A stretch of 64,000 nucleotides of DNA from Amaranthus tricolor. Its lineage: Eukaryota > Streptophyta > Magnoliopsida > Caryophyllales > Amaranthaceae. The notes under the pieces are model-generated. The model was not told the DNA's origin. It was given only the letters and a program-made list of their open reading frames with translations, and ran no database searches. Below, piece after piece: positions 13,187 through 26,141 of the stretch; within the stretch, counting starts at the first letter, position 1; every line of letters starts with the position of its first letter. The translations under genes were made by a program, and so were the position numbers. Location: NCBI RefSeq assembly GCF_026212465.1, contig NC_080050.1:5116084-5180083 (forward strand). The letters are read 5' to 3'.

Positions 13187-15550
13187 AACGAAAATCATAG
13201 TCATATGCTAGAAATTACGTGTTAAGTTGCAATTTTAAGAGTTTTTAAGCGTTTTTGCCGCTTTTGCGCATAAAGTAGCTCAAACTTGTTTTTTTTTCAC
13301 GAAACTTGCCAACTAACACTATTTGGTATATATTATTGTGTTGAAGTTGTTAGAATTGAACAGCATAGTCATATGCTAGAAAATTATGTGTGAAGTTGCG
13401 ATTTTAAAGGTTTTTTTAAGCATTTTTTTCCACTTTTGCGCATTAAGTAGCTCAAACTTGGTTTGTTTTGCACGAAACATTGCACACAACACTATTTGGT
13501 AAATATTATTGCGTTGAAGTGGTTAGAATTGAAAATTAAACTCATATGCTAGAAATTATGTGTTAAGTTGCGATTATAAGGGTTTTTAAGCGTTTTTTTC
13601 AACTTTTGCGCTTAAATTAGCTCAAACTTGGTTGTTTTGCACGAAACTTGGCACACAACACTATTTGGTATATATTATTGTGTTGAATGGGTTAGAATTG
13701 AAATTAGTCATATGCTAGAAATTACGTGTTAAGTTGCGATTTTAAGGGTTTTTAAGCGTTTTTGCCACTTTTGCGCACAAAGTAGTTCAAAACTTGGTTT
13801 GTTTTACACGAACTTGGCACACAACACTATTTGGTATATATTATTGTGTTGAAGTTGTTAGAATTGAAAAGCATAGTCATATGCTAGAAATTATGTGTGA
13901 AGTTGCGATTTTAAAGGTTTTTTTAAGCGTTTTTTTCCACTTTTACGCATAAAGTATCTCAAACTTGGTTTGTTTTGCACGAAACATTGCACACAACACT
14001 ATTGGGTAAATATTATTGCGTTGAAGTGGTTAAAATTGAAAATCATAGTTCATATTCTAGAAATACGTGTTAAGTTGCGATTATAAGGGTTTTTAAGCGT
14101 TTTTTTCAACTTTTGCGCTTAAGTAGCTCAAACTTGGTTTGTTTTGCACGAAACATGTCACACAACACTATTTTTTATATATTATTGTATTGAAGTGGTT
14201 AGAATTGAAAATCATAGTCATATGTTAGAAATTACGTGTTAAGTTGCGATGTTAAGAGTTTTTAAGCGTTTTTGCCCTTTTGCGCATAAAGTAACTCAAA
14301 CTTGGTTTGTTTGCACGAAACTTGTCACCAACACTATTGGTATAAATTATTGTGTTGAATGGGTTAGACTTGAAATTCATAGTCATATGCAAAAATTACG
14401 TGTTAAGTTGCGATTTTAAGGGTTTTTAAGCGTTTTGGCCACTTTTGCGCATAAAGTAGTTCAAACTTGGTTTGTTTTGCTCGAAATTTGGCACAAAACA
14501 CTATTTTTTATATATTATTGTATTGAAGTGGTTAGAATTGAAAATCATAGTCATATGCTAGAAATTACGTGTTAAGTTGCGATTTTAAGAGTTTTAAGCG
14601 TTTTTGCCACTTTTGCGCATAAAGTAGCTCAAACTTGGTTTGTTTTGCACGAAACTTGGCACACAACACTATTTGGTATAAATTATTGTGTTGAATGGGT
14701 TAGACTTGAAATTCATAGTCATATGCAAAGAATTACGTGGTTAAATTGCGATTTAAAGGGTTTTTAAGCGGTTTTTGCCACTTTTGCGCATAAAGTAGTT
14801 CAAACTTGGTTTGTTTTGCACGAAAATTTGGCACAAAACACTATTTTTTATATATTATTGTATTGAAGTGGTTAGCATTGAAAATCATAGTCATATGCTA
14901 GAAATTACGTGTTAAGTTGCGATATTAAGAGTTTTTAAGCGTTTTTGCCACTTTTGCGCATAAAGTGCTCAAACTTGGTTTGTTTTGCACGAAACTTGGC
15001 ATTCAACACTATTTTGGTATATATTATTGTGTTGAAGTTGTTAGAATTGAAAAGCTTAGTCAAATGCTAGAAATTATGTGGTGAAGTTGCGATTTTAAAG
15101 GTTTTTTTAAGCGTTTTTTCCACTTTTGCGTATAAAGTAGCTCAAACTTGGTTTTATTTGCACGAAACATTGCACACAACACTATTTGGTAAATATTATT
15201 TCGTTGAAGTGGTTAGAATTGAAAATTATAGTCATATGCAAAAATTACGTGTTAAGTTGCGATTATAAGGGTTTTTAAGCGTTTTTTCAACTTTTGCGCT
15301 TAAAGTAGCTCAAACTTGGTTTGTTTTGCACGAAACATGGCACACAACACTATTTGGTATATATTATTGTGTGAATGAGTTAGACTTGAAATCATAGTCA
15401 TATGCAAGAATTACGTATTAAGTTGCGATTTAAGGGTTTTTTACGCATTTTGGCCGCTTTTGCGCATTAAGTAGTTCAAACTCGGTTTGTTTTGCACGAA
15501 ATTTGGCACAAAACACTATTTTTTATATATTATTGTATGAAGTGGTTAGA
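13187..15550 (+). repeat. Domain A 14-mer higher-order unit, copy 3
   Basis: This 2364-bp unit has fourteen monomers. Its first half carries the same 'gaacagcatagtc' variant (13357) as the unit starting at 7601. Small indels are especially dense near 14270-14340. There 'gccacttttg' has become 'gcccttttg', and both 'cacacaac' and 'ctatttgg' have lost bases. Confidence 0.85.
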
Positions 15551-15754
15551 AACGAAAATCATAGTCATATGCTAGAAATTACGTGTTAAGTTGCAATTTT
15601 AAGAGTTTTTAAGCGTTTTTGCCGCTTTTGCGCATAAAGTAGCTCAAACTTGGTTTGTTTTGCACGAAACTTGCCACACAACACTATTTGGTATATATTA
15701 TTGTGTTGAAGTTGTTAGAATTGAACAGCATAGTCATATGCTAGAAATTATGTG
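15551..15754 (+). repeat. Partial domain A higher-order unit cut by a gap
   Basis: The first monomer and part of the second of another unit are present, beginning with the diagnostic 'aacgaaaatc'. They match the starts of the units at 7601 and 13187, including 'gaacagcatagtc'. The sequence stops inside a monomer at 'attatgtg', directly against the N run, so the array continues past the contig end. Confidence 0.85.
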
Positions 15755-15854
15755 NNNNNNNNNNNNNNNNNNNNNNNNNNNNNNNNNNNNNNNNNNNNNN
15801 NNNNNNNNNNNNNNNNNNNNNNNNNNNNNNNNNNNNNNNNNNNNNNNNNNNNNN
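15755..15854. other. Assembly gap (100 N)
   Basis: Exactly 100 N separate domain A from domain B. This length is the usual placeholder for a scaffold gap of unknown size. The monomer superfamily changes across it, so the real junction between superfamilies is not represented, and neighbouring sequences may not be adjacent in the genome. Confidence 0.97.
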
Positions 15855-18800
15855 AACTCAAACTTGGTTTGTTTTGCACGAAACTTGGCACACAACACTA
15901 TTTGGTATAAATTATTGTGTTGAACTGGTTCAAATTGAAAATCATATTCATATACTAGAGATTACGTGTTAATTTTCGATTTTATGGGTTTTTAGGCATT
16001 TTTGACAGTTTTGTGCATAAAGTAGCTCAAAATTGGTTTGTTTTGCATGAAACTTTGAACACAACACTATTTGGTATATATTATTTCCTTGAAGTGGTTG
16101 GAATTGAATCGCAAATACGTGTTAAGTTGAGATTTTTTGGGTTTTTAAGCGTTTTTTGGCACTTTTGTACATAAAGTAGCTCAAATTTGGTTTGTATTCC
16201 AACAAACTTGGCTCACAACACTATTTGGTATATATATTATTGTGTTGAAGTTGTTAGAATAGAAAATCATATATTCATATGTTAGAAGTTACGTGTTAAG
16301 TTGCGATTTTATGGGTTTTTAAGCATTTTTGGCACTTTTTCGCATAAAGTAGCTCAAACTTGGTTTGTTTTGCACGAAAATTGGCGCACAACACTATTTG
16401 GTATATATTATTTTGTTGAAGTGGTTAGAACTTAAAATCATATTCATATGCTAGAAATTACGTGTTAAGTTGATTTTTTATGGGTTTTTAAGCGTTTTTG
16501 GCACTTTTGCGCATAAAGTAGCTCAAACGTGGTTTGTTTTGTACAAAACATGGCACAGAAAACTATTTGGTATATATTATAGCGTTGAAGTGGTTAGAAT
16601 TGAAAATCATATTTATATGTTAGAAATTACGTGTTAAATTGCGATTTTATTGGTTTTTATGCGTTTCTGGCACTTTTGAGCATAAAGTAGCTCAAACTTG
16701 GTTTGTTTTACATGAAACATGGCACAAAACACTATTTGGTATATATTATTGTGTTGAACTGGTTTGAATTGAAAATCATATTCATATGCTAGAGATTACG
16801 TGTTAAGTTTCGATTTTATGGGTTTTTTAAGCGTTTTTGACACTTTTGCGCATAAAGTAGCTCAAACTTGGTTTTTTTTTCCATGAAACTTTGAACACAA
16901 CATTATTAGGTATATATTATTTTGTTGAAGTGGTAAGAATTGAAAATTATATTCATATGCTAGAAATCACGTGTTAAGTTGTGATTTTAATAGTTTTTAA
17001 GCGTTTTTGGCACTTTTGCGCATAACGTAGCTCGAACGTGGTTTGTTTTGTACAAAACTTTGCACACAAAACTATTTGGTATATATTATTGTGTTGAAGT
17101 GGTTACAATTGAAAATCATATTCATATGCTTGAAATTACGTGTTAATTTGCGATTTTATTGGTTTTTATGCGTTTTTGGCACTTTTACGCATAAACTTGG
17201 TTTGTTTTGCACGAAACTTGGCAAACAACATTATTTGGTATATAATATTGTGTTGAACTGTTTAGAATAGAAAATTATATTCATATGCCTGAAATTACGT
17301 GTTAAGTTGCAATTTTATGGGTTTTTAAGTGTTCTTGGCACTTTTGCGCATAAAGTAGCACAAACTTGGTTTGTTTTGCATGAAACTTGGCACACAACAC
17401 TATTTGGTATATATATTATTGTGTTGAACTGGGTAGAATTTAAAATCATATTCATATGCTAGATATTACGTGTTAGGTTTCGATTTTATGGGTTTTTAAG
17501 CGTTTTTGACACTTTTGCGCATAAAGTAGCTCAAACTTGGTTTGTTTTGCAGGAAACTTAGAACACAACACTATTTGGTATATATTATTGTGTTCAAGTG
17601 GTAAGAATTTAAAATCATATTCATATGGTAGAAATCACGTGTTAAGTTGTGATTTTAATAGTTTTTAAGCGTTTTTGGCACTTTTTCGCATAAAGTAGCT
17701 CAAACGTGGTTTGTTTTGTACAAAACTTGGCACACAAAACTATTTGGTATATATTATTGCGTTGAAGTTGTTAGAATTGAAAATCATATTTATATGCTAG
17801 AAATTACGTGTTAAATTGCGATTTTATTGGTTTTTATGCGTTTTTGGCACTTTTGCGAAAAAAGTAGCTCAAACTTGGTTTGTTTTGCACGAAGCTTGGC
17901 ACACAACACTATTTGGTATATATTATTGTGTTGAAGTGGTTAAAAATTAAAATCATATTTATATGCTAGAAATTACGTGTTAATTTGCGATTTTATTGGT
18001 TTTTAAGCGTTTTTGGCACTTTTGCGCATAAAGTTGCTCAAATTTGGTTTGTTTTACACGAAACTTTGCACACAACACTATTTGGTTATATTATTTTGTT
18101 GAAGTGGTTAGAATTTAAAATCATATTCATATGCTAGAAATTACGTGTTAAGTTGCGATTTTATTGGTTTTTAAGCATTTTTGGCACTTTTGCTTTTAAA
18201 GTAGCTAAAACTTGGTTTGTTTTGCACGAAACTTGGCACACAACACTATTTGGTATATATTATTGTGTTGAATTGTTTAGAATAGAAAATTATATTCATA
18301 TGCCTGAAATTACGTGTTAAATTGCGATTTTATTGGTTTTTATGCGTTTTTTGGCACTTTTGCGCATAAAGTAGCTCACACTTGGTTTGTTTTGCATGAA
18401 ACTTGGCACGCAACACTATTTGGTATATATTATTGTGTTGAACAGGTTTGAATTGAAAATCATATTCATATGCTAGAAATTACGTGTTAGGTTTCGATTT
18501 TATGGGTTTTTAAGCGTTTTTCACACTTTTGCGCATAAAGTAGCTCAAACTTGGTTTGTTTTGCATGAAACTTAGAACACAACACTATTTGGTATATATT
18601 ATTGTGTTGAAGTGGTAAGAATTTAAAATCATATTCATATGGTAGAAATCACGTGTTAAGTTGTGATTTTAATTGTTTTTAAGCCTTTTTGGCACTTTTG
18701 CGCATAAAGTAGCTCAAACGTGGTTTGTTTTGTACAAAACTTGGCACACAAAACTATTTGGTATATATTATTGCGTTGAAGTTGTTATAATTGAAAATCA

Positions 18801-19190
18801 TATTTATATGCTAGAAATTACGTGTTAAATTGCGATTTTATTGGTTTTTATGCGTTTTTGGCACTTTTGCGCATAAAGTAGCTCAAACTTGGTTTGTTTT
18901 GCACGAAACTTGGCACACAACACTATTTGGTATATATTATTGTGTTGAACTGGTTTGAATTGAAAATCATATTCATATGCTAGAGATTACGTGTTAAGTT
19001 TCGATTTTATGGGTTTTTTAAGCGTTTTTGACACTTTTGCGCATAAAGTAGCTCAAACTTGGTTTGTTTTGCATGAAACTTTGAACACAACACTATTAGG
19101 TATATATTATTTTTTTGAAGTGGTAAGAATTGAAAATCATATTCATATGCTAGAAATCACGTGTTAAGTTGTGATTTTAATAGTTTTTAA
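15855..19190 (+). repeat. Diverged left flank of domain B
   Basis: These monomers are related to the B core but are not in a full HOR register. From 15.9 to 16.7 kb they vary most, for example 'ttccaacaaacttggctcac' near 16197, a 'tatatatatta' expansion near 16229 and a 'tttctggcac' variant near 16665. From about 17.9 kb they approach core subtypes 8 to 14 in order, so the core is entered part-way through a unit. Older, less homogenised monomers at array edges are a common pattern in satellites. Confidence 0.8.
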
Positions 19191-21709
19191 GCTTTATTGG
19201 CACTTTTGCGCATAAAGTAGCTTAAACTTGGTTTGTTTTGCACGAAACTTGGCACACAACACTATTTGGTATATATTATTGTGTTGAAGTGGTTACAATT
19301 GAAAATCATATTCATATGCTTCAAATTACGTGTTAATTTACGATTTTATAGGTTTTTAAGCGTTTTTTTCACTTTTGCGCATAAACTAGCTCAAAGTAGG
19401 TCAAATTTGGTTTGTTTTGCACGACACTTTGCACACAACACTATTTGGTATATATTATTTTGTTGAAGTGGTTAGAATTGAAAATCATATTCATATGCTA
19501 GAAATTACGTGTTAAGTTGCGATTTTATTGGTTTTTGAGCATTTTTGGCACTTTTGCGCATAAAGTAGCTCAAACTTGGTTTGTTTTGCAAGAAACTTGG
19601 CACACAACACTATTTGGTACATATTATTGTATTGAAGTGTTTAGAATAGAAAATTATATTCATATGCTTGAAATTACGTGTTAAGTTGCAATTTTATGGG
19701 TTTTTAAGCGTTTTTGGCACTTTCGCGCATAAAGTAGCGCAAACTTGGTTTGTTTTGCACAAAACTTGGCACACAACACTATTTGGTATATATTATTGTG
19801 ATGAAGTGGTTAGAATTTAAAATTATATTCATATGCTAGAAATTACATGTTAAGTTGCGATTTAATTGGTTTTTTAAGCGTTTTTGGCACTTTTGGCGCA
19901 TAAAGTAGCGCAAACTTGGTTTGTTTTGCACAAAACTTGGCACACAACACTATTTGGTATATATTATTGTGAAGAAGTGGTTAGAATTTAAAATTATATT
20001 CATATGCTAGAAATTACATGTTAAGTTGCGATTTAATTGGTTTTTAAGCGTTTTTGGCACTTTTGCGCATAAAGTAGCTCAAACTTAGTTTGTTTTACAC
20101 GAAACTTGGCATACAACACTATTTAGTATATGTTATTGTGTTGAAGTGGTTACAATTGCAAATCATATTCATATGCTTGAAATTACGTGTGAATTTGCGA
20201 TTTTACAGGTTTTTAAGCGTTTTTGGCACTTTTGCGCATAAACTAGCTCAAATTTGGTTTATTTGGTATATATTATTTCTTTGAATTGGATGGAATTGAA
20301 AATCATATTCATATGATAGAAATTACGTGTTAAGTTGAGATTTTTTGGGTTTTTAAGCGTTTTTTTGCACTTTTGCGCAAAAAGTAGCTCAAACTTGGTT
20401 TGTTTTGCACGAAGCTTGGCACACAACACTATTTGGTATATATTATTTTGTTGAAGTGGTTAAAAATTAAAATCATATTTATATGCTAGAAATTACGTGT
20501 TAATTTGCGATTTTATTGGTTTTTAAGCGTTTTTGGCACTTTTGCGCATAAAGTTGCTCAAATTTGGTTTGTTTTACACGAAACTTTGCACACAACACTA
20601 TTTGGTTATATTATTTTGTTGAAGTGGTTAGAATTTAAAATCATATTCATATGCTAGAAATTACGTGTTAAGTTGCGATTTTATTGGTTTTTAAGCGTTT
20701 TTGGCACTTTTGCGTTTAAAGTAGCTAAAACTTGGTTTGTTTTGCACGAAACTTGGCACACAACACTATTTGGTATATATTATTGTGTTGAATTGTTTAG
20801 AATAGAAAATTATATTCATATGCCTGAAATTACGTGTTAAGTTGCAATTTTATGAGTTTTTAAGCGTTTTTGGCACTTTTGCGCATAAAGTAGCGCAAAC
20901 TTGGTTTGTTTTGCATGAAACTTGGCACACAACACTATTTGGTATACATTATTGTGTTGAACTGGGTAGAATTGAAAATCATATTCATATGCTAGATATT
21001 ACGTGTTAGGTTTCGATTTTATGGGTTTTTAAGCGCTTTTCACACTTTTGCGCTTAAAGTAGCTCAAACTTGGTTTGTTTTGCATGAAACTTAGAACACA
21101 ACACTATTTGGTATATATTATTGTGTTGAAGTGGTAAGAATTTAAAATCATATTCATATGGTAGAAATCACGTGTTAAGTTGTGATTTTAATTGTTTTTA
21201 AGCCTTTTTGGCACTTTTGCGCATAAAGTAGCTCAAACGTGGTTTGTTTTGTACAAAACTTGGCACACAAAACTATTTGGTATATATTATTGCGTTGAAG
21301 TTGTTAGAATTGAAAATCATATTTATATGCTAGAAATTACGTGTTAAATTGCGATTTTATTGGTTTTTATGCGTTTTTGGCACTTTTGCGCATAAAGTAG
21401 CTCAAACTTGGTTTGTTTTGCACGAAACTTGGCACACAACACTATTTGGTATATATTATTGTGTTGAACTGGTTTGAATTGAAAATCATATTCATATGCT
21501 AGAGATAACGTGTTAAGTTTCGATTTTATGGGTTTTTTAAGCGTTTTTGACACTTTTGCGCATAAAGTAGCTCAAACTTGGTTTGTTTTGCATGAAACTT
21601 TGAACACAACACTATTAGGTATATATTATTTTTTTGAAGTGGTAAGAATTGAAAATCATATTCATATGCTAGAAATCACGTGTTAAGTTGTGATTTTAAT
21701 AGTTTTTAA
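19191..21709 (+). repeat. Domain B higher-order unit, 15-mer variant (2519 bp)
   Basis: The unit starts at the diagnostic 'gctttattggcac' (19191), found once per unit; the next is at 21710. It is 171 bp longer than the standard 2348-bp unit because subtype 4 is present twice in tandem (19740-19910 and 19911-20079). The rest follows the standard order. Confidence 0.9.
19740..20079 (+). repeat. Single-monomer tandem duplication of subtype 4
   Basis: Two consecutive monomers (19740-19910 and 19911-20079) share the subtype-4 signature: 'gcgcaaacttgg', 'ttgcacaaaacttgg', 'gaatttaaaattatattc' and 'gaaattacatgttaag'. All other B units have this subtype once. The copies differ at 'tgatgaagtgg' against 'tgaagaagtgg'. 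Confidence 0.88.
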
Positions 21710-22904
21710 GCTTTATTGGCACTTTTGCGCATAAAGTAGCTTAAACTTGGTTTGTTTTGCACGAAACTTGGCACACAACACTATTTGGTATATATTATTG
21801 TGTTGAAGTGGTTACAATTGAAAATCATATTCATATGCTTCAAATTACGTGTTAATTTGCGATTTTATAGGTTTTTAAGCGTTTTTGTCACTTTTGCGCA
21901 TAAACTAGCTCAAAGTAGGTCAAATTTGGTTTGTTTTGCACGACACTTTGCACACAACACTATTTGGTATATATTATTTTGTTGAAGTGGTTAGAATTGA
22001 AAATCATATTCATATGCTAGAAATTACGTGTTAAGTTGCGATTTTATTGGTTTTTGAGCATTTTTGGCACTTTTGCGCATAAAGTAGCTCAAACTTGGTT
22101 TGTTTGGCAAGAAACTTGGCACACAACACTATTTGGTACATATTATTGTATTGAAGTGTTTAGAATAGAAAATTATATTCATATGCTTGAAATTACGTGT
22201 TAAGTTGCAATTTTATGGGTTTTTAAGCGTTTTTGGCACTTTTGGCGCATAAAGTAGCGCAAACTTGGTTTGTTTTGCACAAAACTTGGCACACAACACT
22301 ATTTGGTATATATTATTGTGATGAAGTGGTTAGAATTTAAAATTATATTCATATGCTAGAAATTACATGTTAAGTTGCGATTTAATTGGTTTTTAAGCGT
22401 TTTTGGCACTTTTGCGCATAAAGTAGCTCAAACTTAGTTTGTTTTACACGAAACTTGGCATACAACACTATTTAGTATATGTTATTGTGTTGAAGTGGTT
22501 ACAATTGCAAATCATATTCATATGCTTGAAATTACGTGTGAATTTGCGATTTTATTGGTTTTTATGCGTTTTTGGCACTTTTGCGCATAAACTAGCTCAA
22601 ACTTGGTTTGTTTTGCACGAAACTTGGCACACAACACTATTTGGTATATATTATTGTGTTGAACTGGTTTGAATTGAAAATCATATTCATATGCTAGAGA
22701 TAACGTGTTAAGTTTCGATTTTATGGGTTTTTTAAGCGTTTTTGACACTTTTGCGCATAAAGTAGCTCAAACTTGGTTTGTTTTGCATGAAACTTTGAAC
22801 ACAACACTATTAGGTATATATTATTTTTTTGAAGTGGTAAGAATTGAAAATCATATTCATATGCTAGAAATCACGTGTTAAGTTGTGATTTTAATAGTTT
22901 TTAA
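21710..22904 (+). repeat. Domain B shortened unit, 7-mer (1195 bp)
   Basis: The 'gctttattgg' markers at 21710 and 22905 are 1195 bp apart. Subtypes 1 to 5 are followed directly by subtypes 13 and 14, so seven monomers are missing. The joint lies inside the monomer at about 22537-22610. There, signatures of subtypes 5 and 12 alternate before subtype 13 begins. Confidence 0.88.
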
Positions 22905-25253
22905 GCTTTATTGGCACTTTTGCGCATAAAGTAGCTTAAACTTGGTTTGTTTTGCACGAAACTTGGCACACAACACCATTTGGTATATATTATTGTGTTG
23001 AAGTGGTTACAATTGAAAATCATATTCATATGCTTCAAATTACGTGTTAATTTGCGATTTTATAGGTTTTTAAGCGTTTTTGTCACTTTTGCGCATAAAC
23101 TAGCTCAAAGTAGGTCAAATTTGGTTTGTTTTGCACGACACTTTGCACACAACACTATTTAGTATATATTATTTTGTTGAAGTGGTTAGAATTGAAAATC
23201 ATATTCATATGCTAGAAATTACGTGTTAAGTTGCGATTTTATTGGTTTTTGAGCATTTTTGGCACTTTTGCGCATAAAGTAGCTCAAACTTGGTTTGTTT
23301 TGCAAGAAACTTGGCACACAACACTATTTGGTACATATTATTGTATTGAAGTGTTTAGAATAGAAAATTATATTCATATGCTTGAAATTACGTGTTAAGT
23401 TGCAATTTTATGGGTTTTTAAGCGTTTTTGGCACTTTTGGCGCATAAAGTAGCGCAAACTTGGTTTGTTTTGCACAAAACTTGGCACACAACACTATTTG
23501 GTATATATTATTGTGATGAAGTGGTTAGAATTTAAAATTATATTCATATGCTAGAAATTACATGTTAAGTTGCGATTTAATTGGTTTTTAAGCGTTTTTG
23601 GCACTTTTGCGCATAAAGTAGCTCAAACTTAGTTTGTTTTACACGAAACTTGGCATACAACACTATTTAGTATATGTTATTGTGTTGAAGTGGTTACAAT
23701 TGCAAATCATATTCATATGCTTGAAATTACGTGTGAATTTGCGATTTTACAGGTTTTTAAGCGTTTTTGGCACTTTTGCGCATAAACTAGCTCAAATTTG
23801 GTTTATTTGGTATATATTATTTCTTTGAATTGGATGGAATTGAAAATCATATTCATATGATAGAAATTACGTGTTAAGTTGAGATTTTTTGGGTTTTTAA
23901 GCGTTTTTTTGCACTTTTGCGCAAAAAGTAGCTCAAACTTGGTTTGTTTTGCACAAAGCTTGGCACACAACACTATTTGGTATATATTATTTTGTTGAAG
24001 TGGTTTAAAATTAAAATCATATTTATATGCTAGAAATTACGTGTTAATTTGCGATTTTATTGGTTTTTAAGCGTTTTTGGCACTTTTGCGCATAAAGTTG
24101 CTCAAATTTGGTTTGTTTTACACGAAACTTTGCACACAACACTATTTGGTTATATTATTTTGTTGAAGTGGTTAGAATTTAAAATCATATTCATATGCTA
24201 GAAATTACGTGTTAAGTTGCGATTTTATTGGTTTTTAAGCGTTTTTGGCACTTTTGCGTTTAAAGTAGCTAAAACTTGGTTTGTTTTGCACGAAACTTGG
24301 CACACAACACTATTTGGTATATATTATTGTGTTGAATTGTTTAGAATAGAAAATTATATTCATATGCCTGAAATTACGTGTTAAGTTGCAATTTCATGAG
24401 TTTTTAAGCGTTTTTGGCACTTTTGCGCATAAAGTAGCGCAAACTTGGTTTGTTTTGCATGAAACTTGGCACACAACACTATTTGGTATACATTATTGTG
24501 TTGAACTGGGTAGAATTGAAAATCATATTCATATGCTAGATATTACGTGTTAGGTTTCGATTTTATGGGTTTTTAAGCGCTTTTCACACTTTTGCGCTTA
24601 AAGTAGCTCAAACTTGGTTTGTTTTGCATGAAACTTAGAACACAACACTATTTGGTATATATTATTGTGTTGAAGTGGTAAGAATTTAAAATCATATTCA
24701 TATGGTAGAAATCACGTGTTAAGTTGTGATTTTAATTGTTTTTAAGCCTTTTTGGCACTTTTGCGCATAAAGTAGCTCAAACGTGGTTTGTTTTGTACAA
24801 AACTTGGCACACAAAACTATTTGGTATATATTATTGCGTTGAAGTTGTTAGAATTGAAAATCATATTTATATGCTAGAAATTACGTGTTAAATTGCGATT
24901 TTATTGGTTTTTATGCGTTTTTGGCACTTTTGCGCATAAAGTAGCTCAAACTTGGTTTGTTTTGCACGAAACTTGGCACACAACACTATTTGGTATATAT
25001 TATTGTGTTGAACTGGTTTGAATTGAAAATCATATTCATATGCTAGAGATTACGTGTTAAGTTTCGATTTTATGGGTTTTTTAAGCGCTTTTCACACTTT
25101 TGCGCTTAAAGTAGCTCAAACTTGGTTTGTTTTGCATGAAACTTTGAACACAACACTATTAGGTATATATTATTTTTTTGAAGTGGTAAGAATTGAAAAT
25201 CATATTCATATGCTAGAAATCACGTGTTAAGTTGTGATTTTAATAGTTTTTAA
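22905..25253 (+). repeat. Domain B 14-mer unit (2349 bp)
   Basis: This is a complete unit from 'gctttattgg' at 22905 to the next at 25254, with all fourteen subtypes in order. It has 'gcacaaagcttgg' near 23951, where other copies read 'gcacgaagc'. Its subtype 13 carries a short patch of subtype 10/11 sequence (25084-25111). Confidence 0.92.
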
Positions 25254-26141
25254 GCTTTATTGGCACTTTTGCGCATAAAGTAGCTTAAACTTGGTTTGTT
25301 TTGCACGAAACTTGGCACACAACACTATTTGGTATATATTATTGTGTTGAAGTGGTTACAATTGAAAATCATATTCATATGCTTCAAATTACGTGTTAAT
25401 TTGCGATTTTATAGGTTTTTAAGCGTTTTTGTCACTTTTGCGCATAAACTAGCTCAAAGTAGGTCAAATTTGGTTTGTTTTGCACGACACTTTGCACACA
25501 ACACTATTTGGTATATATTATTTTGTTGAAGTGGTTAGAATTTAAAATCATATTCATATGCTAGAAATTACGTGTTAAGTTGCGATTTTATTGGTTTTTG
25601 AGCATTTTTGGCACTTTTGCGCATAAAGTAGCTCAAACTTGGTTTGTTTTGCAAGAAACTTGGCACACAACACTATTTGGTACATATTATTGTATTGAAG
25701 TGTTTAGAATAGAAAATTATATTCATATGCTTGAAATTACGTGTTAAGTTGCAATTTTATGGGTTTTTAAGCGTTTTTGGCACTTTTGGCGCATAAAGTA
25801 GCGCAAACTTGGTTTGTTTTGCACAAAACTTGGCACACAACACTATTTGGTATATATTATTGTGATGAAGTGGTTAGAATTTAAAATTATATTCATATGC
25901 TAGAAATTACATGTTAAGTTGCGATTTAATTGGTTTTTAAGCGTTTTTGGCACTTTTGCGCATAAAGTAGCTCAAACTTAGTTTGTTTTACACGAAACTT
26001 GGCATACAACACTATTTAGTATATGTTATTGTGTTGAAGTGGTTACAATTGCAAATCATATTCATATGCTTGAAATTACGTGTGAATTTGCGATTTTACA
26101 GGTTTTTAAGCGTTTTTGGCACTTTTGCGCATAAACTAGCT

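Larger units (their letters stand above)
1..15754 (+). repeat. Satellite domain A (about 169-bp monomers, superfamily 1)
   Basis: This is an uninterrupted head-to-tail array. The landmark 'caaacttggtttg' recurs at 95, 266, 435, 603, 772, 940, 1111, 1279, 1448, 1616 and 1785, so spacings are 168-171 bp. Superfamily-1 monomers carry 'catagtcatatg' and 'tttgccacttttgcg'. Several subtypes alternate: one has 'ctatttggtatatatta', another 'ctattttttatatatta', and a 171-bp type has 'tgtgtgaagttgcga' followed by a long T tract. Subtype order repeats, giving the higher-order units listed separately. No gene, transposon or unique sequence was seen. A centromeric or heterochromatic role is inferred from monomer size and organisation only. 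Confidence 0.95.

Noticed and set aside
15755..15854. Open frames running through N positions
   Set aside because: Translation across N is meaningless, so the frames spanning both gaps were ignored.
16220..16245. TATA-box promoter or microsatellite at 'tatatatatta'
   Set aside because: The 'ggtatatattatt' core is present in nearly every monomer. Here it is merely longer by one TA step, and nothing downstream resembles a transcription unit.
20336..20360. Telomere-like repeats, from 'tttttgggtttttaag'
   Set aside because: There is one G-run per monomer inside the T-rich block. No tandem TTTAGGG or TTAGGG units occur.
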